In this document: positions 25,936 to 32,892 of the stretch, in pieces
How the letters are laid out: each line of letters begins with the position of its first letter
Position numbering within the stretch: the stretch's first letter is position 1
From: Clostridium sp.
Lineage (GTDB): Bacteria; Bacillota; Clostridia; Clostridiales; Clostridiaceae
Length of the DNA: 32,892 nt
NCBI GenBank assembly: GCA_017435645.1
Contig: JAFSER010000015.1
Coordinates: 1 to 32,892, forward strand
Direction of reading: 5' to 3'
Position numbers and translations under genes: made by a program
Notes under the pieces: generated by a model
What the model was told of the DNA's origin: nothing
The model's database searches: none
What the model saw: only the letters and a program-made list of their open reading frames with translations

Positions 25936-27159
25936 TTACTTACCAGCTTTCTTTAAGGATTCAATCATTTTTGCTCTTACTGTAATAGGTAGTCCAAATA
26001 AGTTTATAAATCCTGCTGAATCTTTTTGATCATAAACTGCATCTTCTCCAAATGTAGCATATTCTTCACTATATAATGAATATGGAGATGTCATACCTGC
26101 ATTAACTATATTACCTTTGTATAATTTAAGTTTAACTTCACCTGTTACAGTTTCTTGAGTTTTTTCTATAAATGCAGATAATGCTTCTCTAAGTGGAGTA
26201 TACCATTGTCCGTTATAAACTATATCAGCAAATTTTAAAGCAATTATTTCTTTATAATGAGAAGTTTCTTTATCTAAGCAAAGTTCTTCTAAATCCTTAT
26301 GAGCTTTATATAAAATAGTTCCACCAGGTGTTTCATATACACCTCTTGATTTCATACCAACTAATCTATTTTCAACCATATCCATAATTCCTATGGCATT
26401 TTCTCCACCAATTTTATTAAGTTTTTCTATTAAAGTAACACCATCTAATTCTTCTCCATTTAATGCAACAGGAATTCCTTTTTCAAACTTTAAAGTAATG
26501 TAAGTAGGAGTGTTAGGTGCATTTTCTAATGTATTAGATAGTTCTAATATTTTATCATAGTTAGGTTCATTAGCAGGATCTTCTAAATCTAAACCTTCAT
26601 GACTTAAGTGCCAAAGGTTTTTATCCTTACTGTAATTTGTTTCATAGCTTAAAGCTATAGGAATTTTTCTATCTAAAGCATATTCTATTTCTTCTTCTCT
26701 TGATTTAATATCCCATATTCTCCAAGGAGCTATGATATCCATATCAGGTGCAAAAGCTTTAACAGCTAATTCAAATCTAACTTGGTCATTTCCTTTTCCA
26801 GTACAACCATGACAGATAGCATCAGCACCTTCAGCCTTTGCTATTTCAACAAGTCTTTTTCCTATTATAGGTCTTGCAAAAGAAGTTCCAAGAAGATACT
26901 TTCCTTCATAAACTGCATTAGCTTGAATAGTAGGGAAAACATAATCCTCAACAAATTCCTTAGTTAAATCTTCAATATAACACTTTGATGCCCCAGTTTT
27001 AAGTGCCTTTTCTTCTAATCCAACAAGCTCATCTTTTTGTCCAACATTACCAACTACAGCAATTACTTCACAACCATAAGTATCCTTTAACCAAGATATA
27101 ATTATAGAAGTATCAAGACCTCCAGAATAAGCTAAAATAACCTTATTATATTTTTTCAT
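25936..27159 (-). CDS. argG: Argininosuccinate synthase
   Basis: ATP-dependent condensation of citrulline and aspartate. The N-terminal PP-loop AYSGGLDTS (10-18), [13 protein letters not shown] and ETPGG are family motifs. ATG 27159 is preferred because AGGGGG (27174-27169) lies 9 nt upstream; the in-frame ATG at 27177 precedes that site. This gives 407 aa. It is the first gene of the arg operon, reversing the pathway order, and lies directly after the operon promoter at 27216-27244. Confidence 0.95.
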   Translation of the reverse strand: MKKYNKVILAYSGGLDTSIIISWLKDTYGCEVIAVVGNVGQKDELVGLEEKALKTGASKCYIEDLTKEFVEDYVFPTIQANAVYEGKYLLGTSFARPIIGKRLVEIAKAEGADAICHGCTGKGNDQVRFELAVKAFAPDMDIIAPWRIWDIKSREEEIEYALDRKIPIALSYETNYSKDKNLWHLSHEGLDLEDPANEPNYDKILELSNTLENAPNTPTYITLKFEKGIPVALNGEELDGVTLIEKLNKIGGENAIGIMDMVENRLVGMKSRGVYETPGGTILYKAHKDLEELCLDKETSHYKEIIALKFADIVYNGQWYTPLREALSAFIEKTQETVTGEVKLKLYKGNIVNAGMTSPYSLYSEEYATFGEDAVYDQKDSAGFINLFGLPITVRAKMIESLKKAGK

Positions 27160-27207
27160 ATTAAATAACCCCCTCATAAATGGTAGATAAAAACTACATT
27201 TTCAATA

Positions 27208-27244
27208 TGTTTATAATTATACACATGAAAGTATAAATATGCAA
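27208..27244 (-). promoter_or_regulatory. Arginine operon promoter with ARG-box-like dyad
   Basis: On the minus strand: TTGCAT (27244-27239), 17-nt spacer, TATAAT (27221-27216). The -10 is embedded in an 18-bp inverted repeat, 27208-27225, with halves TGTTTATAA / TTATACACA (one mismatch). A second TTGCATAAATAT-like copy lies just upstream (about 27253-27264). Paired AT-rich dyads over the promoter fit ArgR repression. No argR is in the window, so the regulator is inferred. Confidence 0.55.
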
Positions 27245-27367
27245 GAATATTTTAAATATTTATGCAAAAACTATGTATATTTCATGAATAATATATTATA
27301 TTATGAAAATGAACTTATAAATATGTATCGAATTTACTCGAAGTATGATAATAATTAACGAATTTTA

Positions 27368-27514
27368 ATGAAAAATTATACAAATTTTAATAATGCTAAA
27401 TCAAGATTAGAAATATCAAAGAATTTATTATATATTTTATATGATGAAACAATAGCGGAAAAGACAGGATTAAATATAGAAGAGATTAAAGTGTTAAGAG
27501 GTAAGAAGTTATAG
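27368..27514 (+). CDS. Small hypothetical protein (48 aa)
   Basis: Open from ATG 27368 to TAG 27514, encoding a small charged protein divergent from argG. The C-terminal half ends ETIAEKTGLNIEEIKVLRGKKL, which looks like a short helix-turn-helix such as closes Rpn/transposase-like nucleases and some regulators. An upstream in-frame TAA excludes a longer version with this frame intact. There is no clear ribosome binding site, which lowers confidence. A hairpin at 27511-27539 overlaps its stop codon. It could be a genuine small protein or the surviving tail of a larger decayed gene. I do not assign a function. Confidence 0.45.
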   Translation: MKNYTNFNNAKSRLEISKNLLYILYDETIAEKTGLNIEEIKVLRGKKL

Positions 27515-27539
27515 GATAGGTTTTAATAGCCTATCCTAT
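27511..27539. terminator. Hairpin between the 48-aa ORF and the DUF4363 gene
   Basis: A perfect 10-bp stem ATAGGATAGG (27511-27520) / CCTATCCTAT (27530-27539) with a 9-nt loop, placed exactly between two convergent stop codons. T runs are short on both sides, but the position suggests a shared terminator. Confidence 0.6.
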
Positions 27540-27920
27540 TTATAAGAAATTTTCTAAGTTAGTTATTTGTAAATCCCTTAAGTGTTCTGTTGTAGAACGT
27601 AAAGAGTGAAGAGTAGCTAGTGATTCAGCTCTATCTCCACCTCTAATATAAAGTGAAAGTTTTAAGGCATCATTTTTTAATGAATCATAATCTACATGAT
27701 TTAAATAGATAGCTGGAATTAAGCTTTCATCAATAATTAACTCTACTAAAGCTAATGAATATTCATAAGCTTCTTCTTCATTATATTCATTTAAAAAATC
27801 CTCAATTATATCACATTCAGTAACTATATCATTACATACATTTATAAACTTATTATTTAAAAACAATAAGCCTATAATTAAAGCAACAAAGAAAAAAATA
27901 GATATATAAGTATTCTTCAT
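27540..27920 (-). CDS. DUF4363 family membrane-anchored protein
   Basis: A 126-aa protein with one N-terminal transmembrane helix (about 7-23, SIFFFVALIIGLLFLNN). A helical outer domain rich in acidic residues follows, with HLRDLQITNLENFL at its end. It matches the DUF4363 pattern from memory. Function is unknown. Its start codon shares a base with the end of the DUF421 gene (27920), so the two are co-translated; DUF421 and DUF4363 often travel together in clostridia. Confidence 0.75.
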   Translation of the reverse strand: MKNTYISIFFFVALIIGLLFLNNKFINVCNDIVTECDIIEDFLNEYNEEEAYEYSLALVELIIDESLIPAIYLNHVDYDSLKNDALKLSLYIRGGDRAESLATLHSLRSTTEHLRDLQITNLENFL

Positions 27921-28573
27921 TAGTTATCATCCTTATTTTCATGTATTTGATAAAAGAATTTACCATTAGTATCAGTCATAGCAATTATGACATTTTTAAT
28001 TGAATTTATATTATGTTTTTTTAATTCATTTATTATCCACTCATCACTTTTGCCAGAAGAGGTTAAAGAATTTCTATTAAATTCGCCATCTAGTATATAT
28101 ATTTTAGGTAAAGTTGGTTTTGAAGATTTATTTTCAGAAGTTAGAAAAGACATTTGTCCATTATTTTCAAGTATTCCGTATTCTATATCATTTAAATCAA
28201 AATATCCTGCAAGACGAATTTCTTCCATAAGCTCATCTAAATTAATTTGTTGTTTTTTTAATTCGTCAAATAAAATTTTTCCTTTAGCAATTAGTATGCA
28301 AGGTTCACCCTCTAAAATTTTACGAGCTTTTTGACTTTTTAGTTGCAATAAAGAAAGAATAGTTTTTATAAATAATAAAGTAATAATTGGAATAACCCCA
28401 AGAATTAATGGTAATCTTGTATCTTGCATAGGTAAAGCTGCTAAATCTGAAATCATAATAGTAATTACAAATTCATATGGTTGTAATTCTCCAATTTGTC
28501 TTTTTCCCATTATTCTTATTACTAAAATAACAATAGTATAAAGGAAAACTGTTCTTAATAATACAATAAACAT
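27920..28573 (-). CDS. DUF421 (YetF-like) membrane protein
   Basis: A 217-aa protein with three N-terminal transmembrane helices (about 4-22, 34-50, 56-74). The conserved RIMGKRQIGELQPYEFVITIMISDLAA spans the first two. A cytosolic C-terminal domain follows (EGEPCILIAKGKI, LMEEIRLAGYFDLNDIEYGILENNG). In Bacillus, YetF-type proteins are linked to spore membranes. Here the role is unknown. A GAGGTG site precedes ATG 28573. It is the upstream gene of a two-gene unit with DUF4363. Confidence 0.85.
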   Translation of the reverse strand: MFIVLLRTVFLYTIVILVIRIMGKRQIGELQPYEFVITIMISDLAALPMQDTRLPLILGVIPIITLLFIKTILSLLQLKSQKARKILEGEPCILIAKGKILFDELKKQQINLDELMEEIRLAGYFDLNDIEYGILENNGQMSFLTSENKSSKPTLPKIYILDGEFNRNSLTSSGKSDEWIINELKKHNINSIKNVIIAMTDTNGKFFYQIHENKDDN

Positions 28574-28720
28574 AATAATAACACCTCGTATAAGTAGTAT
28601 TTCTCTTCAGAAAATTTTTATACTTTATATAATTGTGGTGTAGAATTTTAGATTATTAAGTATATAATATAGGTAAGTAACTGTAAAACTACTAGATTAA
28701 TGAGCATTAAGGAGAATTTT

Positions 28721-30385
28721 ATGGAGAATTTTGAGATAAGTTATAAAGGTAAAGTATATAAAGTAAATAAGGAAACCACATATAAAGAATTACTTGAAGA
28801 TAAATTAAATATAAATCCATATGATATAGCTTTATGTAGATTAAATTTAAAATATCATGAATTATTTAGGACTATAAAAGAAGATGGAAAATTAGAGTTA
28901 GTACCTTTTGAAGGTATAAACAGCTCCATTGGATATAAAATATACAATAGAACATTACAATTTATTTTTATTAAGGCCTCTTTAGATTTATTTCCAAGTG
29001 CAGTAATTACCATAGAACATAGTATAGGAGAAGGAGTATTTGGAACTATTCATAATGGAAGGACATTTACAAAAGAGGATATAGAAAAAATTAAAGAAAG
29101 AATGAAGGATATTATAAAAAGAGATATTCAAATAAATAAGATAAAAAAAAGAAAAGAAGAGGCTATCGAAATATTTAAAGAATATGGAATGGAGGATAAA
29201 GTATCACTTTTAATGCATATGGATTTTAAGGATGTATCACTGTATGAATTAGAAGGAAGATATGATTATTTCTATGGTCAAATGGCTTTTTCAACTGGAG
29301 TAATTAAAGGATTTGATTTATTTCAATATGAGCAGGGAGTAGTATTAATGTCTCCTGAAAGAAATAATTTAAATAATGTCTTGAAATTTAAAGAGCATAG
29401 AAAGCTTTCACAGATTTTTATGGAAACTGAAAAATGGTTGAATATTATTGGTGTTGGAGATGTAGGGTCTTTAAATGATAAGGTGGAAAATGATGAAATA
29501 ACTGATTTAATCATGGTTGCAGAAGCGCTACATGAAAAGAAGATTGCACAAATAGCAGATATGATAAGGGATAGAAGGGAAACTAAAGTAGTATTAATAG
29601 CAGGACCAAGTTCCTCAGGAAAAACTACATTTGCAAATAGATTATCCGTTCAATTAAGAGTAAATGGATACGTACCAGTTCCAATTTCATTAGATGATTA
29701 TTTTGTTGATAGAGATCATACACCAAAGCATGAAAATGGAGAGTATGATTTTGAAAGTGTTTATGCTTTAGATTTAGATTTATTCAATTCCCATTTAACT
29801 AATCTATTAGAAGGAAAAGAAATAGAAGTTCCAAGCTTTAATTTTAAAAAAGGTGAAAGAGAATGGGTAGGAAATAAAATAAAGCTTCCAGATAAAGGTT
29901 TAATATTGATTGAAGGAATTCATGGTTTAAATCCTATGTTAACAAAATCTATTCTAGATGAACAGAAATTTAAAATTTATATTTCTGCTTTAACTCAATT
30001 AAACCTTGATAATCATAATAGAATTGCAACTACAGATATAAGAAGAGTTCGAAGAATAGTTAGAGACTTTTTATCAAGAGGTTTTTGTGCTGAAGATACC
30101 TTATCAATGTGGAACTCTATAAAAAAAGGAGAAGAAAAAAATATTTTTGTGTATCAAGAAGAAGCTGATGTAATGTTTAATTCTACATTAGCATATGAAC
30201 TATGCGTATTAAAGAAATATGCTATGCAAGAGCTAGATAAAATAAAGCCAGAAAGTAAGGTTTATTTATTAGCAACTCGTCTTAAAGCATTTTTAGGATT
30301 TTTTAAGGAGATAGATAAGGAACGTGTACCAACTAATAGTATTTTAAGAGAATTTATTGGTGGTTGTGATTTCTATAAATATTAA
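28721..30385 (+). CDS. Nucleoside (uridine-like) kinase with ThrRS-like N-terminal region
   Basis: A 554-aa protein. The C-terminal half is a uridine kinase/phosphoribulokinase-type P-loop kinase: Walker A GPSSSGKT (295-302), LDDYFVDRDHTP, LILIEGIHGLNP and RRVRRIVRDF. The N-terminal half starts with a TGS-like ubiquitin fold (about 1-60). It continues into a region resembling the second additional domain of threonyl-tRNA synthetase (HSIGEGVFGTI, TKEDIEKIKERM). ATG 28721 is chosen because AAGGAG (28709-28714) lies 6 nt upstream; the ATG at 28700 lacks a site. The likely reaction is nucleoside phosphorylation with ATP or GTP; the purpose of the tRNA-synthetase-like part is unknown. Confidence 0.85.
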   Translation: MENFEISYKGKVYKVNKETTYKELLEDKLNINPYDIALCRLNLKYHELFRTIKEDGKLELVPFEGINSSIGYKIYNRTLQFIFIKASLDLFPSAVITIEHSIGEGVFGTIHNGRTFTKEDIEKIKERMKDIIKRDIQINKIKKRKEEAIEIFKEYGMEDKVSLLMHMDFKDVSLYELEGRYDYFYGQMAFSTGVIKGFDLFQYEQGVVLMSPERNNLNNVLKFKEHRKLSQIFMETEKWLNIIGVGDVGSLNDKVENDEITDLIMVAEALHEKKIAQIADMIRDRRETKVVLIAGPSSSGKTTFANRLSVQLRVNGYVPVPISLDDYFVDRDHTPKHENGEYDFESVYALDLDLFNSHLTNLLEGKEIEVPSFNFKKGEREWVGNKIKLPDKGLILIEGIHGLNPMLTKSILDEQKFKIYISALTQLNLDNHNRIATTDIRRVRRIVRDFLSRGFCAEDTLSMWNSIKKGEEKNIFVYQEEADVMFNSTLAYELCVLKKYAMQELDKIKPESKVYLLATRLKAFLGFFKEIDKERVPTNSILREFIGGCDFYKY

Positions 30386-30692
30386 AATTTAATATTAAAA
30401 CAAAAGCTTCTAATAAGATAAGAACAGTATTATAAAATTTACTTATTTTATTGGAAGCTTATATATTTTGAAAAATAATTAGTATAATAAATGGTTATGT
30501 AATTATTTTAAGACTTGTTATAAACAATAGATTTTTATTTACATTAATACAAAAATTAATTTGTGAAGTATACTGTGATATAAGTTTTTTTATACTATAT
30601 AATACGTTGAAATTTAAATTGAATATATGTTAAAATAAATAAGTAAATAAAATACATAAATAGTTAATTTTATATATTTAAAAGGGGTTAAT
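30386..30692. other. 307-bp intergenic region with long hairpin and promoter
   Basis: Holds a 19-bp hairpin (30404-30422 with 30442-30460, two G-U pairs in the + transcript, 19-nt loop) that probably ends the kinase transcript, though the following ATATATTTTG is a poor T run. Further on, TTGAAA (30608-30613), a 17-nt spacer and TAAAAT (30631-30636) make a fair promoter for the next gene. No ORF is seen. Confidence 0.5.
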
Positions 30693-31325
30693 ATGAGATT
30701 AAAAGATGATTATGGAAAAGATATGTTAATTTTAGATGAAGAAAATTTAACTTACAAAAGTTTTTTTAGAAAAATTGTTATTAAAAGATCAGATATTAGA
30801 AGTGTATTTTACGATGAACAGATATTAGGTATACTAACTTATAGCGGTAAAATATATACGTTAGTTATTATAAAATTATTATTTAGTGAAAGAAAGAGAT
30901 TAGAAGAATTAAGATTAGAGCTTAATAAAGAAAATATATTATTTGATTATACTAAGTCACTAAATAGTGAAATATATCTACTATTTATATCAAATTTTAT
31001 GAATATTTTTGTTATTCAAGCTAGTTATAGTATTATAATAAAAATATTTTTATTAATATTAATAATTTCTTTTTTGATTTTAATAAGAAAATTAGCAAAG
31101 ACCACTATATATAATATTGATAAAGAGGAAGTTGAGATTTTTACTTGGAAAACTACTCTTAAGTATAAAAAGCATGAAATAGATAAAATTAAAGTTACAA
31201 ATAAAAGTAGTTGTTTAAATAGTATTGTTTTTAAGAAAAATAAGAATAAATTTATTTTAAATTATAAGAAAAATCCATATTTAATTAAAATATACAATAC
31301 AAGCCTAACTAAACTTTTTAATTAA
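30693..31325 (+). CDS. Hypothetical membrane protein (210 aa)
   Basis: Not recognised. It has two adjacent hydrophobic helices in the middle (about 92-110 and 112-132), flanked by Lys-rich, strand-rich soluble parts on both sides. Each part begins with a similar pattern (ENLTYKSFFRKIVIKRSDIRSV and EEVEIFTWKTTLKYKKHEIDKI). This resembles two copies of a small beta domain, possibly PH-like, wrapped around a membrane hairpin. The protein is extremely rich in Ile, Lys and Leu. AAAAGGGG lies before ATG 30693. It has its own promoter and is followed after 70 nt by sdaAB, with no shared function evident. Confidence 0.65.
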   Translation: MRLKDDYGKDMLILDEENLTYKSFFRKIVIKRSDIRSVFYDEQILGILTYSGKIYTLVIIKLLFSERKRLEELRLELNKENILFDYTKSLNSEIYLLFISNFMNIFVIQASYSIIIKIFLLILIISFLILIRKLAKTTIYNIDKEEVEIFTWKTTLKYKKHEIDKIKVTNKSSCLNSIVFKKNKNKFILNYKKNPYLIKIYNTSLTKLFN

Positions 31326-31395
31326 TATAGATATTTAATTCACCACAATATATAATATTGATAACAAAATTATTTATACTAAAGGAGAAAAAAGC

Positions 31396-32076
31396 ATGAG
31401 TGGCATGGGTGTTTTTGATATATTAGGTCCAATAATGATTGGTCCTTCATCATCACATACTGCAGGAGCTGCTAGACTTGGAAAAGTAGCAAGGACTATA
31501 GCAGGTAATGAAGTAGTTGACGTAACTTTTTTATTACATGGCTCTTTTGGAAAAACTTATAAGGGACATGGAACAGACAGAGCACTAGTTGCAGGAATAA
31601 TGGGAATGGATCCATCAGATGAAAGACTAAGAGATTCTCTTGAAATTGCAAAAGAGAAGGGAATTAAAATAGATTTTAAAGATGTAGATTTAGGAGATTA
31701 TCATCCTAATACAGTTAAGTTCTTAATGAAGCTTAAGAATGGTAAAGAGTGTGAAATTGTAGGTTCATCTATTGGTGGTGGAAATATTGAAATAAATGAG
31801 ATTAACGGAAATGAGGTTAAGTTTACTGGAGCATATTCTACAATAATAACTTCTCATAAAGATATTCCAGGTACTGTAGCAAAGGTAACTAATATTCTGT
31901 ATGATAGCAAGGTTAATATAGCTTTTCTAACATTAGGAAGAAGTCAAAAAGGTAAAAATGCTACTATGACATTTGAAGTAGATAGTAAAATTTCTAATAA
32001 TTTGATTGAAGAAATTAGAAAAGTAGAAGGAATTGAAAAAGTAATACTTATTAATAAGATTGAGGACGGTGAATAG
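31396..32076 (+). CDS. sdaAB: L-serine dehydratase (iron-sulfur), beta subunit
   Basis: Partner of SdaAA in the [4Fe-4S] L-serine ammonia-lyase that turns serine into pyruvate and ammonium. GPIMIGPSSSHTAGAARLGK (11-30) is the family signature. The C-terminal ~75 residues form an ACT domain (ITSHKDIPGTVAKVTNIL). At 226 aa it is the normal beta subunit of clostridia, where the two subunits are separate. AAGGAG precedes ATG 31396. The alpha gene starts 1 nt after the stop. Confidence 0.94.
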   Translation: MSGMGVFDILGPIMIGPSSSHTAGAARLGKVARTIAGNEVVDVTFLLHGSFGKTYKGHGTDRALVAGIMGMDPSDERLRDSLEIAKEKGIKIDFKDVDLGDYHPNTVKFLMKLKNGKECEIVGSSIGGGNIEINEINGNEVKFTGAYSTIITSHKDIPGTVAKVTNILYDSKVNIAFLTLGRSQKGKNATMTFEVDSKISNNLIEEIRKVEGIEKVILINKIEDGE

Positions 32077-32077
32077 T

Positions 32078-32892
32078 TTGGACATAGCAAGATCAGGAGA
32101 AGAGCTTATTAAAATATGTGAAAAAAATTCTATTTCTTTAAGTGAATATGCAATTAGAAGAGAAATGGAAGATAGAGATGTATCACGAGAAGAAGTATTA
32201 TCAAAAATGAAAAAAACACTAGATGTTATGAGAAGTGGGGCTACTGAAGCAAGAGAAAAAGCTATTTATTCAGTAAGTGGACTTATTGGTGGAGATGCTT
32301 TTAAGCTTCAAGAATACTTAAAAAATGGAAAAAGCCTAACTGGTGACACTATGATTTTAGCTATGGCAATGGCATTATCATCATCAGAAGTAAATGCTTC
32401 TATGGGAAGAATAGTAGCTTGTCCAACAGCTGGTTCTTGTGGAATACTTCCAGCAGTAATATTAACAGCAGGAGAAAAGCTTGGAAAAAGTGATGACGAA
32501 TTAGTAATGGCATTATTTGCATCAGCAGCAGTAGGGATGATAATAGGAAGAAATGCTACTTTTGCAGGAGCAGAGGGTGGATGTCAAGCTGAATGTGGAT
32601 CAGCAGCAGCAATGGCATCAGCAGCAGTAGTTGAAATGATGGGTGGAACTCCAAAGATGTCTTTAGATGCAGCTGCAATAGTATTTAAAAATATATTAGG
32701 ACTTGTATGTGATCCAGTTGCTGGCTTAGTTGAAATTCCATGTGCTAAAAGAAATTCATCAGGAGCAATAAGTGCTTTATGTACAGCAGATTTAGTTATG
32801 GCAGGAGTAGAATCAAAGATACCATTTGATGATGCCTTATCTGCAATGTATAAAGTAGGAAGAAGTCTTCCACCAGAATTAAGAGAAACAGC
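32078..32892 (+). CDS. sdaAA: L-serine dehydratase (iron-sulfur), alpha subunit (3' truncated by window)
   Basis: Catalytic subunit holding the oxygen-sensitive [4Fe-4S] cluster. The cysteine motifs CPTAGSCGILPA, GGCQAECGSAAAM and CDPVAGLVEIPC are all visible. The reading frame is open to the window edge (about 271 residues seen, so only some 20 are missing by family length). I use TTG 32078, served by GGTGA (32068-32072) 5 nt upstream. A GTG at 32069 is in frame, but its site would be only 3 nt away. The tight spacing after sdaAB implies coupled synthesis of the two subunits. Confidence 0.93.
   Translation, partial: MDIARSGEELIKICEKNSISLSEYAIRREMEDRDVSREEVLSKMKKTLDVMRSGATEAREKAIYSVSGLIGGDAFKLQEYLKNGKSLTGDTMILAMAMALSSSEVNASMGRIVACPTAGSCGILPAVILTAGEKLGKSDDELVMALFASAAVGMIIGRNATFAGAEGGCQAECGSAAAMASAAVVEMMGGTPKMSLDAAAIVFKNILGLVCDPVAGLVEIPCAKRNSSGAISALCTADLVMAGVESKIPFDDALSAMYKVGRSLPPELRET

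Noticed and set aside
1-32892. CRISPR arrays, tRNA/rRNA genes, insertion sequences, prophage genes
   Set aside because: No regularly spaced repeats, tRNA-like cloverleaf, ribosomal RNA segments or transposase/phage proteins were recognised on either strand.

Overview
The window reads as chromosomal DNA of a low-GC anaerobic Firmicute, most likely Clostridium sensu stricto. The evidence is the very AT-rich composition, strong AGGAGG-type ribosome binding sites with frequent TTG/GTG starts, a reverse-rubrerythrin tail, the two-subunit iron-sulfur serine dehydratase, a Cat/AbfT-type CoA-transferase and class II aldolase. I see no rRNA, tRNA, CRISPR array, insertion sequence or phage gene. Both ends cut through genes (rubrerythrin at the left, sdaAA at the right).

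Layout. 1-1993: rubrerythrin tail and a cardiolipin synthase. 2019-12910: a near-complete aromatic amino acid cluster on the + strand. Its first unit (aroF1-aroB-aroA-aroC-pheA) is preceded by a promoter, a 41-codon reading frame packed with Phe/Tyr/Trp codons, and an intrinsic terminator. Further units follow: a GNAT acetyltransferase, aroE-aroK-aroQ, and aroF2-tyrA. 13195-14654: a CYTH protein and a ZIP metal transporter. 14799-15662 (-): fructose-bisphosphate aldolase. 16259-17581: a CoA-transferase. 17749-18936 (-): a secreted coiled-coil/3D-domain cell wall protein. 19157-27159 (-): a complete arginine operon, argG-H-C-J-B-D-F. 27368-28573: a 48-codon ORF and a DUF4363/DUF421 membrane pair. 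28721-32892: a uridine-kinase-like protein, an unknown membrane protein, and sdaAB-sdaAA.

How the genes work together. The aro genes supply every step from erythrose-4-phosphate and PEP to chorismate, then to phenylpyruvate (PheA) and 4-hydroxyphenylpyruvate (TyrA); only the final aminotransferase is absent. DAHP synthase, the entry enzyme, is present twice: one copy heads the operon ending in pheA, the other directly precedes tyrA. The arg operon covers all steps from glutamate to arginine, with ArgJ recycling the acetyl group.

The strongest discovery candidate is the leader before aroF1. It looks like a ribosome-mediated transcription attenuator: 14 of residues 11-31 of the leader peptide are aromatic, and an antiterminator can form between the end of the leader gene (2191-2202) and the left arm of the terminator (2243-2253). 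That arrangement is classical for enteric phe/trp operons. In clostridia amino acid operons are usually controlled by T-boxes, and none is seen here.
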